Assembly: GCF_001746915.1 (NCBI RefSeq)
Contig: NZ_MJGC01000054.1
Coordinates: forward strand, 1-64,000
Reading direction: 5' to 3'
Origin: Desertifilum tharense IPPAS B-1220
GTDB lineage: Bacteria > Cyanobacteriota > Cyanobacteriia > Cyanobacteriales > Desertifilaceae
Length of the DNA stretch: 64,000 nt
Positions 19,305 to 28,277 of this stretch are shown in pieces. The number at the start of each line of letters is the position of its first letter. The first letter of the stretch is position 1. Under the pieces are notes generated by a model that was given only the letters and a program-made list of their open reading frames with translations, was not told the DNA's origin and searched no databases. The translations under genes were made by a program, and so were the position numbers.

Positions 19305-19694
19305 TTAGAGCCGTATCTTTTCAGAGGATGCTAACGCTTGATAATCGACAAAGATAGGATTGGGGTTAGCGCGATTCTGTCTAAGGGAATTTAGACTGTC
19401 TATCGGAACTTGGGCCTCAACTTTACCCTTGATGAGACAATCTCGAATAACCTCTGCAACAACTTGCGCTAGATTACAGGGAACCGCATTCCCAATTTGT
19501 CTATAGATGGAACTCTGGCTACCGATGAATTCATAACAATGGGGAAAAGTTTGCAGTCTTAAGGCTTCATCCACCGTTAAACGCCTTAATCTTGGGGGTG
19601 CTGCATTATTGATTCCTGCTTGGAGAAAGCCGACATCCATCCCCCCCGCACCAGAGAACAGGGAGAGTCCTGATAAGGTCGTTTGATTGTTCAT
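19305..19694 (-). pseudogene. DNA cytosine-5 methyltransferase remnant with internal deletion
   Basis: The product starts like a C5 methylase (LSGLSLFSGAGGMDVGFLQAG, motif I), then jumps directly to the end of the family: RRLTVDEALRLQTFP, then YRQIGNAVP (motifs IX-X). Missing are motif IV (the Pro-Cys catalytic loop), motif VI (ENV), motif VIII and the target-recognition domain, i.e. roughly 200 or more residues. The reading frame is kept across the join. The result cannot methylate DNA. The ATG at 19694 puts motif I at the usual place; an ATG at 19730 adds 12 residues. It is divergent from the HTH regulator and endonuclease genes. Confidence 0.88.
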
Positions 19695-19740
19695 ATATGC
19701 GATTTTGGCATATTTGGTTTTCCCAATCAATATCTGAGTT

Positions 19741-20001
19741 ATGAAAAGTCATAAGCCATCGGTGTCAAGCATTCACGATCCTGAGTACCACACCATTATT
19801 GATGCACTTATTGGTTTAAGAGAAACTGCAAAACTCTCTCAAAAAGCAATTGCTCAGGCGATCGGTTTAACTCAACCGGATATTTCTAAGATAGAACGCC
19901 GGGAACGCCGGATTGATATTCTAGAAGCTTTACGATGGGTGCGCGCAACGGGTAGCGATCCGGGTGAGTTTTTTGCACAATTGGGCAAATTAGAAAGATG
20001 A
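19741..20001 (+). CDS. XRE-family helix-turn-helix regulator (controller-type)
   Basis: An 86-residue protein with a Cro/C1-type HTH (LRETAKLSQKAIAQAIGLTQPDISKIERRERR). Small XRE proteins of this kind placed directly before a restriction gene act as C proteins, delaying endonuclease expression until methylase has accumulated. Its stop overlaps the endonuclease start by 4 bases (ATGA) and it is divergent from the methylase remnant with only ~46 bases between, where the operator should lie. The controller role is inferred from position. Confidence 0.8.
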   Translation: MKSHKPSVSSIHDPEYHTIIDALIGLRETAKLSQKAIAQAIGLTQPDISKIERRERRIDILEALRWVRATGSDPGEFFAQLGKLER

Positions 20002-20768
20002 GTGCTTTTAGGGTGACGGTAGAGCGTCAAGCAGCCAAGCAAATTTTTAGAGATGCGATCGCGATCGCTCAAGATCGTTCTATTCCGCTTCTCACAACAC
20101 AATGGGATAGTGCGATCGCCACCTTAATTCAATGTCTGGCGACAAGGTATGCTCTTGAAAAGCAAACTGCCTTGAGTCAAAGAGCTTCCCAACTGGTCAT
20201 TTCGACTCACTTCCAGTTGAAAATTATTGAATTTGTTGAGATGCTAACTGCGCGATCGCTTGAGGGGCAAATCGCTGCAATCGTTATGGGCGCTGCTTTA
20301 GCGGTACATTTTGACCAGTTTACAGGATTTGAAGTGATTGTTCATCCAGTCAATCAAAGTGGAGCTTCCTCTCAAGAAGTAGGAGATATTGACATTAAAA
20401 GAGAAGGTCAACTCTTTGGAACAGTTGAGGTTAAAGATAAACCCTTTAGCGAGCAGGATGTCGATCATGCAGCTTTCAAAGCCAGTCAATACGGCTTGAC
20501 TTCGATTACTTTTGCGATCGGAGCTAATGGACAGTGCATTGAAGCATCATCTCAACAGATCGCTCAGACTGTTCTCACCAAAAGAGGAGTCAATGTCATT
20601 TTTATAGAACAGGTCTCTTTTGTAAAATCAGCGATCGCACTATGCCCCAACCTAACTTTTACCACTTTTTGGGAAAAACTTCGGTACTATGCTATCAACG
20701 CACGCGTTAAAGATGACGTTTTTAGCCACATGGAAGCCGTTTTGCAAGCAATGCAAATTTTGGAGTAA
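19998..20768 (+). CDS. Type II restriction endonuclease (SacI-like, tentative)
   Basis: A 256-residue protein with a PD-(D/E)xK-like core: an acidic residue in EVGDIDIKREG, then TVEVKDKPFS with the E-x-K. The strand and helix after it (HAAFKASQYGLTSITFAIG) and the overall order resemble what I recall of the SacI family, but the specificity call is tentative. It is co-translated with the upstream XRE regulator and its frame is intact. Because the neighbouring cytosine methylase has lost its catalytic middle, either another methylase protects the host, or the nuclease is inactive or silent. Confidence 0.68.
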   Translation: MSAFRVTVERQAAKQIFRDAIAIAQDRSIPLLTTQWDSAIATLIQCLATRYALEKQTALSQRASQLVISTHFQLKIIEFVEMLTARSLEGQIAAIVMGAALAVHFDQFTGFEVIVHPVNQSGASSQEVGDIDIKREGQLFGTVEVKDKPFSEQDVDHAAFKASQYGLTSITFAIGANGQCIEASSQQIAQTVLTKRGVNVIFIEQVSFVKSAIALCPNLTFTTFWEKLRYYAINARVKDDVFSHMEAVLQAMQILE

Positions 20769-20779
20769 CCATCACCCGA

Positions 20780-21865
20780 TCAACTTTCGACCTCAGCAAC
20801 CTCCCCAATATAAACGCCCAACCCTCTAGCCGTCTGAACGAGAAAATCATCGGGTTTTACGGGTCTGGGACTATTGTGAAACACATCTTCTAGGGGGACG
20901 CTAACCACCTGACCATTTTGCCACGCCACCATCTGGCCGAACTGTTCCCGTGCAACCAAGTCCACCGCCGCTTTACCAAAAGCAGTGGCCATCAGGCGGT
21001 CTAGGGCCGATGGGGTACCGCCGCGTTGAACGTGACCTAAAACCGTGACGCGGGTTTCCACATGATTGCCACTACAGCGGGCAATTTGATCGGTAATATA
21101 CTCGCCAATTCCCCGCAAACGTACCTCGCCGTGGGCATCGGTGTAAACTCGCGACTCGCCATCGGGGGTTTTGGCACCTTCGGCCACTACTACGATCGCA
21201 AATTTTCGCCCCCACTGGTTCCGCAAATTGTCAATATGGCGACAGACCCCAGCAATAGAATAGGGAATTTCGGGGATGAGAATCACATCCGCGCCGCCTG
21301 CAATTCCAGCGTGTAAAGCCAAATGACCGACATCGCGTCCCATCACTTCCACCACCATCACGCGGTCGTGACTGGCGGCGGTGAAGCTGAGGCGATAGAG
21401 GGCATCGGTAATGGTGTTTACGGCAGAATCAAACCCGACCGACCGTTCGGTAAAGGGGACATCGTTATCAATGGTTTTGGGGACGCCGACGAGTTTCCAG
21501 CCGCCTTTTTGCGCGAGTTTGTACAGAATGGCTAAACTACCTTCGCCACCAATCGCAATCAGTGCATCTAATCCTAACTCGCGATAACCTGCGATCGCCT
21601 CTTCTGCCCTAGCTTCAGTATCCCCTTTATTGATAGAACCGAGGATCGTTCCCCCCATGCTTAACAAAGGGTCTAAGCCATGCAATTCCAGACCGTGAAC
21701 GTTAAGAATCTCGCTTTTGCGTTCGAGTAGACCCTGCGTGGCATACGGGATACCTAGAACTTCCCACTCGTAAGTTAAGGTGGCATGGCTGACAACGGCG
21801 CGAATGACTGCGTTTAAGCCGGGACAGTCTCCGCCACTGGTCAAAATCCCAATTCTTTTTTTCAT
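20780..21865 (-). CDS. pfkA: ATP-dependent 6-phosphofructokinase
   Basis: A 361-residue enzyme phosphorylating fructose 6-phosphate, the committing step of glycolysis. Motifs: GGDCPGLNAVIR near the N-terminus, GGEGSL, catalytic PKTIDNDVPFTERSVGFDSA, GRDVGHLALHAG and GHVQRGGTPSALDR. The frame is open to 22003, but the preceding 46 residues are not PFK-like and the ATG at 21865 gives the family start MKKRIGILTSGGD. It is divergent from pflB across a 383-base region, grouping glycolytic and fermentative genes. ATP rather than pyrophosphate use is favoured but not certain. Confidence 0.93.
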   Translation of the reverse strand: MKKRIGILTSGGDCPGLNAVIRAVVSHATLTYEWEVLGIPYATQGLLERKSEILNVHGLELHGLDPLLSMGGTILGSINKGDTEARAEEAIAGYRELGLDALIAIGGEGSLAILYKLAQKGGWKLVGVPKTIDNDVPFTERSVGFDSAVNTITDALYRLSFTAASHDRVMVVEVMGRDVGHLALHAGIAGGADVILIPEIPYSIAGVCRHIDNLRNQWGRKFAIVVVAEGAKTPDGESRVYTDAHGEVRLRGIGEYITDQIARCSGNHVETRVTVLGHVQRGGTPSALDRLMATAFGKAAVDLVAREQFGQMVAWQNGQVVSVPLEDVFHNSPRPVKPDDFLVQTARGLGVYIGEVAEVES

Positions 21866-22248
21866 AATTGAGTTATCCCCACATACTTCAATCCGGTAGT
21901 GGCTCTCCCTTAAGTGTGTAACAGATGCGACCAAAACGTAAATTAATAATTGTATTTTAAGAAACGATTTAATAATGAGAGCCGGGTAGCGAAGCGTTAA
22001 CAAATTATTTTGATTTCCACAAATCGCGATACAAATCTTAGCTTCGTAAAGTTCCTTAAAACTCCAATTTTTGGCAAACCCTTAGCAAGCAACAGAATTC
22101 GGATAAAACAACCTCTATATTGTTTATTTAGATTATCTGCAAGTTGGACTTTCAGGCGTTCGCTTTTGAGATTAGAGATAAACTGGAAATAAAGGAATTA
22201 GACAGTTGACTCGTTAAAGCAACAGAACGACGAGGAGATTTAAGGATT
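21866..22248. other. Divergent pfkA/pflB control region
   Basis: This 383-base AT-rich spacer must hold the promoters of both pfkA (minus) and pflB (plus). A strong ribosome site (GAGGAG) lies about 14 bases before the pflB ATG. I looked for a TTGAT-N4-ATCAA FNR/CRP-like palindrome and found no convincing one. A 60-residue frame at 22010-22192 has no recognisable features and is taken as chance. Confidence 0.5.
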
Positions 22249-24477
22249 ATGTTTGAACAGTGGAAAACCTTCGTTCCAGGAAAATGGACAAATGAAGTCA
22301 ATGTACGCGACTTCATTCAGAAAAACTACACACCTTATGAAGGCGATCGCGACTTTTTAGCGAGTGCAACTGATTGTACCCAAAAGCTCTGGCATCAAGT
22401 TCAAGAATTGATGAAACAAGAGCGAGAAAAAGGGATTTTAGACGCCGATACGAAAGTTCCCTCAACCATTACTTCCCACGCCCCCGGCTATATCAATCAA
22501 GACCTAGAGCAAATTGTCGGCTTGCAAACCGATAAACCTCTCAAACGCGCCATTATGCCCAACGGCGGGATTCGCGTTGTTGAAAAAGGACTCGAAGCCT
22601 ACGGTTACAAACTCGATCCGCAAACCAAAGAAATCTTCACCAAATATCGCAAATCTCATAACGATGGCGTCTTCGATGCCTACAATCGTTCCATGCGGTT
22701 AGCGCGTCACTCCGGCATCATTACCGGCTTACCCGATGCCTACGGTCGCGGTCGAATTATTGGCGACTATCGGCGCGTTGCCTTGTATGGCATTGACTTC
22801 TTAATTCAAGATAAAAAACAACAACTCGCCGCCCTTGAATGCGATGTTGTAGACGAATCAGTCATTCGCCTGTCTGAAGAACTTAACGAACAAATTCGGG
22901 CATTAAACGAACTCAAACAAATGGCCGCTAGCTACGGTTGCGAGATCGGCCGGCCCGCAGCGAATGCCAAAGAAGCCGTTCAATGGCTTTACTTCGGATA
23001 TTTAGCCGCCGTCAAAGAACAAAATGGTGCGGCGATGTCCTTGGGACGCGTTTCCACTTTCCTAGATATTTACTTTGAACGCGACTTGCACAACGGCGAC
23101 GCCACAGAAGTTCAACTGCAAGAATATATCGACCATTTCGTCATGAAATTGCGGATGGTGCGCTTCTTGCGGACGCCTGACTATAACGAACTGTTTTCCG
23201 GCGACCCCACCTGGGTGACAGAATGTATTGGCGGACTCAGCGAAGATAGTCGTCCGTTAGTCACCAAAACCAGTTTCCGCATTCTCCACACCCTATATAA
23301 CCTAGGGCCTGCCCCCGAACCCAACCTGACTGTACTATGGTCAGAACGCCTGCCAGAAAACTTCAAGAACTTCTGCGCCCAAGTTTCCGCCGATACCAGT
23401 TCAATTCAATACGAAAATGACGATCTGATGCGGCCGGAATACGGCGACGACTACGGAATTGCGTGTTGCGTTTCTGCGATGCGAATTGGCAAGCAAATGC
23501 AATTTTTCGGGGCCCGCGCCAACCTCGCCAAAGCCTTACTGTATGCCATTAACGGCGGTAAGGATGAAAAATCGGGCGAACAAATTGCCCCCGCCTTTGC
23601 GCCAATTACTGCTGAATATCTCGATTATGACGAAGTGGTGGCCAAGTTTAACCTGTTGATGGATTGGCTATCGAAACTCTACGTCAACACCCTCAACGTC
23701 ATCCACTATATGCATGATAAGTATGCATACGAACGCATTGAGATGGCGTTGCACGATCGCGATATTCTGCGGACAATGGCCTGCGGCGTGGCTGGGTTAT
23801 CCGTAGTTGCAGACTCCCTTGCAGCCATTAAGTACGCGAAAGTCAAAGTTATCCGTAACGAACAAGGGCTAGTCGTGGATTACGCCATTGAAGGCGACTA
23901 TCCTAAATTTGGGAATAATGACGATCGCGTAGACGAAATCGCAGTGAACCTCGTTCGCGACTTCATGAACCGCCTGCGGAAGTGTAAAACCTATCGCGAC
24001 GCCCTTCCCACCCAATCGATTTTGACCATTACCTCTAACGTCGTTTACGGGAAGAAAACCGGAAGTACCCCCGACGGACGTAAAGCAGGCGTTCCCTTTG
24101 CACCAGGGGCAAACCCCATGCATGGACGGGATACCAAGGGCGCGATCGCAGCCTTAGCCTCTGTCGCCAAACTTCCCTACGAACACGCCCAAGACGGAAT
24201 TTCCTACACCTTCTCGATCGTCCCCAAAGCATTGGGTAAAGGCGAAACCGATCGGGCGAATAACCTCGCAGGCTTACTCGATGGATACTTCCACGACGGC
24301 GGCCATCATGTCAACATTAACGTCCTCGACCGCGAAAAACTGATTGACGCGATGGATCATCCCGAACTGTATCCTCAACTCACCATCCGAGTTTCCGGTT
24401 ACGCAGTGAACTTCATCAAACTCACCCGCGAACAGCAACTCGATGTCATCAGCCGCACTTTCCACGAAAGATTCTAA
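22249..24477 (+). CDS. pflB: Formate C-acetyltransferase (pyruvate formate-lyase)
   Basis: A 742-residue glycyl-radical enzyme converting pyruvate and CoA to acetyl-CoA and formate under anoxia. The active-site cysteine pair is Cys406-Cys407 ([12 protein letters not shown]) and the radical glycine is Gly717 in RVSGYAVNF. The N-terminal [26 protein letters not shown] is typical of true PFL rather than of diol dehydratase-type relatives. The cognate activase pflA lies 473 bases downstream on the same strand behind a hairpin terminator and repeats. In a cyanobacterium this indicates dark anaerobic fermentation, as expected in mats. Confidence 0.97.
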   Translation: MFEQWKTFVPGKWTNEVNVRDFIQKNYTPYEGDRDFLASATDCTQKLWHQVQELMKQEREKGILDADTKVPSTITSHAPGYINQDLEQIVGLQTDKPLKRAIMPNGGIRVVEKGLEAYGYKLDPQTKEIFTKYRKSHNDGVFDAYNRSMRLARHSGIITGLPDAYGRGRIIGDYRRVALYGIDFLIQDKKQQLAALECDVVDESVIRLSEELNEQIRALNELKQMAASYGCEIGRPAANAKEAVQWLYFGYLAAVKEQNGAAMSLGRVSTFLDIYFERDLHNGDATEVQLQEYIDHFVMKLRMVRFLRTPDYNELFSGDPTWVTECIGGLSEDSRPLVTKTSFRILHTLYNLGPAPEPNLTVLWSERLPENFKNFCAQVSADTSSIQYENDDLMRPEYGDDYGIACCVSAMRIGKQMQFFGARANLAKALLYAINGGKDEKSGEQIAPAFAPITAEYLDYDEVVAKFNLLMDWLSKLYVNTLNVIHYMHDKYAYERIEMALHDRDILRTMACGVAGLSVVADSLAAIKYAKVKVIRNEQGLVVDYAIEGDYPKFGNNDDRVDEIAVNLVRDFMNRLRKCKTYRDALPTQSILTITSNVVYGKKTGSTPDGRKAGVPFAPGANPMHGRDTKGAIAALASVAKLPYEHAQDGISYTFSIVPKALGKGETDRANNLAGLLDGYFHDGGHHVNINVLDREKLIDAMDHPELYPQLTIRVSGYAVNFIKLTREQQLDVISRTFHERF

Positions 24478-24503
24478 CGCTCTCACCTAAGTTTTAGACC
24501 CCC

Positions 24504-24541
24504 AATAGGGAATGGGAGAATCCTTCTATTCCCTATTTCTT
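24504..24541 (+). terminator. Rho-independent terminator after pflB
   Basis: A perfect 10-bp stem, AATAGGGAAT at 24504-24513 with ATTCCCTATT at 24528-24537, 14-base loop, followed by TCTTT, 27 bases past the pflB stop. It should limit read-through from pflB to pflA, implying that pflA has its own promoter or depends on partial read-through. Confidence 0.7.
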
Positions 24542-24544
24542 TGC

Positions 24545-24695
24545 AAGAGATGGGGAAGAAGGGAGTTGGGAATTGGGAGTTGGGGGTTGGGGAAGAAGAG
24601 GATGGGGAGGTGGGGGGATGGGGGGATGGGGGGGAAGAAGGGAGTTGGGAATTAGGAGTTGGGGGTTGGGGAAGAAGGGAGTTGGGGTTAATTCT
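24545..24695. repeat. G-rich short tandem repeat tract
   Basis: Units such as GGGAGTTGGGAATTGGGAG, GGGGTTGGGGAAGAAG and GGGGGGATG are repeated irregularly. This is the complement-strand version of the tract at 40-165 and matches parts of 58.0-58.45 and 60.8-60.9 kb. Confidence 0.85.
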
Positions 24696-24778
24696 GACTT
24701 ACTCCCAGACTGATCGGAACTCAGCACTCTTTAAAAATGGGGAGAATCAAGGTAAATCAGCTATTGTTCTAGATCCCC

Positions 24779-24904
24779 ACTCAGCACTCAGCACTAATTT
24801 CCCCCCATTCGCCCACCTTCTTCCCCACTCAGCACTCTTTTCCCCACTCGGAACTCGGAACTTTGCACTCCTTCCCCCACTCAGCACTCAGCACTTTACA
24901 CTCA
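24779..24904. repeat. CACTCAGCACT-type heptamer repeats
   Basis: Repeats of the heptamer CACTCAG / CAGCACT alternate with CCCCA-rich spacers. The heptamer recurs in the 60.9-kb tract and, as AGTGCTG, at 58.0 kb. Confidence 0.8.
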
Positions 24905-24949
24905 GCACTTAGAGAAGCACTTAGAGAAGCACTTAGAGAAGCACTTAAA
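24905..24949 (+). repeat. 12-bp tandem repeat abutting the pflA start
   Basis: GCACTTAGAGAA is repeated about 3.5 times and ends one base before the pflA ATG at 24951. The purine-rich AGAGAAG in each unit could act as a weak ribosome site, so copy number could alter pflA leader spacing. Confidence 0.85.
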
Positions 24950-24950
24950 G

Positions 24951-25685
24951 ATGACGACTACTGGAAAAATCCACTCTGTTGAAACCTGTGGAACTGTAGA
25001 TGGCCCTGGAATTCGTTTTGTAATTTTTACACAAGGCTGTCCGTTACGCTGCTTATATTGCCATAATCCGGACTGTCGCAATATTACTGATGGGAAGCCC
25101 GTTACGGTTGACGAACTGATCGAGGAGATTCAAAAGTATCGTTCCTATATGCGCTTTTCGGGAGGTGGCGTTACGGTGACGGGGGGAGAACCCCTGATGC
25201 AACCGGAATTTGTGCGAGAAATCTTTCGTCGCTGCCATGAGTTGGGCATTCATACGGCTTTGGATACGTCGGGTTACACCACTTTAGAGGCGGCTAAACC
25301 CGTTCTGGACTATGCGGATCTTGTCTTACTGGATATTAAGTCGTTTAACCCAGAAACTTACTTTAAAGTCACCCACGTCGCCATTCAACCGACTTTGGAC
25401 TTTGCGAAATACTTAAACGAAATTCACAAACCCGCTTGGATACGGTTTGTATTAGTTCCTCATCTAACGGACGATCCGGAGAATATGCGCGGCTTGGCTG
25501 AGTTTGTGGCACAATTCACCAATGTGGAACGCCTGGAGGTGCTACCGTTCCATAAGATGGGCGAGTACAAGTGGGAACAGTTGGGGTATGAGTATCAACT
25601 GAAGGATACTCCACCCGCATCGTCGGAGTTAGTGGAAAGCGCGATCGCGATTTTTCAAAGTTACGGCTTGAAGGTTGCCGTTTAA
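24951..25685 (+). CDS. pflA: Pyruvate formate-lyase activating enzyme
   Basis: A 244-residue radical-SAM enzyme that generates the glycyl radical on PflB. The cluster motif is C30-x3-C34-x2-C37 (GCPLRCLYCHNPD). Further marks are GGGVTVTGGEPL, DTSGYTT and VLPFHKMGEYKW. Length matches E. coli PflA. The ATG directly follows a 12-bp tandem repeat. The stop overlaps the convergent prolyl oligopeptidase by 4 bases. Confidence 0.96.
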   Translation: MTTTGKIHSVETCGTVDGPGIRFVIFTQGCPLRCLYCHNPDCRNITDGKPVTVDELIEEIQKYRSYMRFSGGGVTVTGGEPLMQPEFVREIFRRCHELGIHTALDTSGYTTLEAAKPVLDYADLVLLDIKSFNPETYFKVTHVAIQPTLDFAKYLNEIHKPAWIRFVLVPHLTDDPENMRGLAEFVAQFTNVERLEVLPFHKMGEYKWEQLGYEYQLKDTPPASSELVESAIAIFQSYGLKVAV

Positions 25686-27766
25686 CTTGGAGAATCTGAA
25701 ACGGGAACCTCTAAAGTTTCGACTAGAAAAGCCCACTTATCAGCCGCTTCTTCGATAATCTTAGTGGTGGGTTTACCCGCCCCATGTCCGGCTTTGGTTT
25801 CAATGCGAATTAACACGGGGTTTTCTCCCTGATGGGCGGCTTGCAAAGCTGCTGCAAATTTGAAACTATGGGCAGGAACCACGCGATCGTCGCGATCGGC
25901 GGTTGTGATTAAAGTGGCAGGATAGGCGGTACCGGGTTTGAGATTGTGTAAGGGAGAATAGGCGTAAAGTGCCTGAAATTCCTCTGGGTTGTCGGGGGAA
26001 CCGTAATCGGAACACCAGGCCCAACCAATGGTAAATTGAGGAAAACGTAACATATCCATAACGCCGACTGCGGGAAGGGCGGCGGCGAATAATTCGGGGC
26101 GTTGAGTCATGCAAGCCCCTACTAATAATCCGCCATTACTTCCGCCGCCAATGGCTAATTTAGCGGGGTTGGTATAGCGGTTCGCAATCAGCCATTCAGC
26201 GGCTGCAATAAAGTCATCAAAGACGTTTTGCTTATTTAGTCGCATTCCGGCTTGGTGCCAAGCTTCTCCATATTCGCCGCCGCCCCGCAAATTGGCAACG
26301 GCAAAAGCGCCGCCCAGTTCCATCCAAATGATGTTACTGACTGAAAAACTGGGCGTTAGAGAAATATTAAATCCCCCGTAGCCGTAAAGATAGGTTGGGT
26401 TATCGCCCGTCCGTTTTAAACCTTTTTTGTAGGTAATAAACATGGGAATTTGGGTTTTATCTTTACTGAGATAAAACACCTGTTGGGTTTCGTAGTCGTC
26501 GGGGTTAAAATCGACTTGCGGTTGGCGAAAGATGGTGCTTTCTCCTGTCACCATATTGTAGCGATAGATGGTGGGAGGGGTGGTGAAGCTGGTAAAGCTG
26601 AAAAAGGTTTCGCGATCGCACCGCTTCCCGCTAAATCCACCCGCCGAACCAATTCCGGGTAAATCAATCTCTCGAATTAAGGCACCATCTAGATTAAAAA
26701 CTTTAACTAAGGTATGGGCATCTTGCAGATAGAGGACAACAAAACTCTGATTTAGCAATCCAATGCTTTCTAAAACTTGTTCTGTTTCAGGGATGATTTC
26801 TTGCCAATGTTCGCGTTGAGGTTTTTCAGTATCAATGGCAATTAATCGACCGCGAGGGGCATCAAGATCGGTTCGCAGCCAAAAGCAGGAACCCTCGTTA
26901 TCAATAAAGCTATAACTGGCTTCAAATTGATTAATTAACTCTACAACTGGTGATTCTGGAACCGATAAATCTTGATAGAATAAGAGGTTCTTAGAATCTG
27001 TACCCATCCAAACGCTAATAATTAAATAACGCCCATCTTCGCTGACTTCGCCGCTAAATCCCCACTCTTTTTCATCGGGGCGATCGTAGATTAAAATATC
27101 TTCGTTTTGAGAAGTACCCAAGCGGTGATAGTAGAGTTTTTGATAGTAATTAATATCGTTAAATTGGGTTGATTCTTGGGGTTCGTCGTAGCGACTATAG
27201 AAAAATCCTTTACCGTCTTTTGTCCAAGAAGCGCCCGAAAATTTAATCCATTTTAGATGGTCGCTTAAGTCTTCTGCGGTTTCGACATTGCGGACTTTCC
27301 ACTCTTGCCAATCGGAACCCGAAGCCGACAAACCATAGGCCATCAATTGACCATCTTCACTAATGGCAATCCCGGAGAGAGCTACTGTACCATCATCTGA
27401 AAGTTGATTAGGATCGAGCAAAACTCTCGGTTCGCCCTCTAGACTGTCGAGGACATATAAGACGCTTTGATTTTGCAAGCCGTCATTTTTGAAGTAGAAA
27501 TAGCGATCGCCCTCTTTAAACGGAACGCCATACTTCTCATAATCCCACAGTTGCGTCAGGCGCTGTTTCAGCTTTTGGCGAATGGGAATTTGCTGAAGAT
27601 AGTCAAACGTCACCTGATTTTGCGCTTCAATCCAAGCCTGAGTTTCCTCAGAATTGGGATCTTCTAGCCAGCGATAGGGATCTGCCACCTCAACGCCATG
27701 ATAGCGGTCAACTTGGTCAACCCGAAGGCTAACCGGATAATTTACAGAAGACTTAACCTTGGACAT
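25682..27766 (-). CDS. Prolyl oligopeptidase family serine peptidase (S9A)
   Basis: A 694-residue cytoplasmic-type peptidase cleaving after proline in short peptides. The N-terminal YHGVEVADPYRWLED and a beta-propeller region are followed by the alpha/beta hydrolase domain: nucleophile serine in GGSNGGLL, Asp in TADRDDRVVPAHS, His in KAGHGAGKP. GGGEYGEAWHQAGM is also typical. Length agrees with the family (~690-710). No signal peptide is seen. It converges on pflA with a 4-base overlap and seems to be a single-gene unit. Confidence 0.95.
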   Translation of the reverse strand: MSKVKSSVNYPVSLRVDQVDRYHGVEVADPYRWLEDPNSEETQAWIEAQNQVTFDYLQQIPIRQKLKQRLTQLWDYEKYGVPFKEGDRYFYFKNDGLQNQSVLYVLDSLEGEPRVLLDPNQLSDDGTVALSGIAISEDGQLMAYGLSASGSDWQEWKVRNVETAEDLSDHLKWIKFSGASWTKDGKGFFYSRYDEPQESTQFNDINYYQKLYYHRLGTSQNEDILIYDRPDEKEWGFSGEVSEDGRYLIISVWMGTDSKNLLFYQDLSVPESPVVELINQFEASYSFIDNEGSCFWLRTDLDAPRGRLIAIDTEKPQREHWQEIIPETEQVLESIGLLNQSFVVLYLQDAHTLVKVFNLDGALIREIDLPGIGSAGGFSGKRCDRETFFSFTSFTTPPTIYRYNMVTGESTIFRQPQVDFNPDDYETQQVFYLSKDKTQIPMFITYKKGLKRTGDNPTYLYGYGGFNISLTPSFSVSNIIWMELGGAFAVANLRGGGEYGEAWHQAGMRLNKQNVFDDFIAAAEWLIANRYTNPAKLAIGGGSNGGLLVGACMTQRPELFAAALPAVGVMDMLRFPQFTIGWAWCSDYGSPDNPEEFQALYAYSPLHNLKPGTAYPATLITTADRDDRVVPAHSFKFAAALQAAHQGENPVLIRIETKAGHGAGKPTTKIIEEAADKWAFLVETLEVPVSDSPS

Positions 27767-27923
27767 GAGCGAGCATCCAGCAGCAACATAGTCTAGTCTA
27801 GCGCTTGGGGTTCAACGAACAGGGCCAATCGGCAACTCTAGGCTATACGGCTTGCAGCCAGTGGTGAGAGACTAAGCAGTGGTCTAAGTTATCCTTTGAT
27901 GTTGTACGGATGGGAGTTGACCC

Positions 27924-28268
27924 TTGAAATACTTTTTTCTATCAGATGGGTGGACAGTTGGTCGAGTCTGGGAATTTGGCGGACTTTGGAACAAAGCCGC
28001 ATGGCGGCGAGAGCCAAAAATTGAACAGTTAAACGTCGGGCTAGTTGAACAAGGCGAAAAGCTTTGGCTGTACCGTGTAGAAGACGCAGTGCTGATGGTA
28101 GAGGTGAAGCCGCAGGCGACCTCAACAGACGCCCAGACTCATACCATCGGTCAAGTGGTGCTCAAACGCCTGATTAGCGCCGAGCAAGCACTTGAACGAC
28201 TGTGTGCGGCAGAGTCCATCTTTAAACTCGATCGGTTGCAGCAATTAGAACTGACTCAAAATCCATAA
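27924..28268 (+). CDS. Conserved-looking hypothetical protein
   Basis: A 114-residue protein I do not recognise by family. It starts at a TTG (MKYFFLSDGWTVGRVWEFGGLW) that may be the true start, since no in-frame ATG lies nearby. It is aromatic-rich at the N-terminus and ends in a helical segment (SAEQALERLCAAESIFKLDRLQQLE). It sits between the promoter of the prolyl oligopeptidase (divergent) and the convergent TolC-like gene, 9 bases from the latter's stop. No membrane segment or catalytic motif is seen. Confidence 0.6.
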   Translation: MKYFFLSDGWTVGRVWEFGGLWNKAAWRREPKIEQLNVGLVEQGEKLWLYRVEDAVLMVEVKPQATSTDAQTHTIGQVVLKRLISAEQALERLCAAESIFKLDRLQQLELTQNP

Positions 28269-28277
28269 TGGGGTCAA

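Noticed and set aside
22010..22192. 60-residue frame between pfkA and pflB
   Set aside because: No recognisable motif, poor start context, and it lies in the divergent promoter region.
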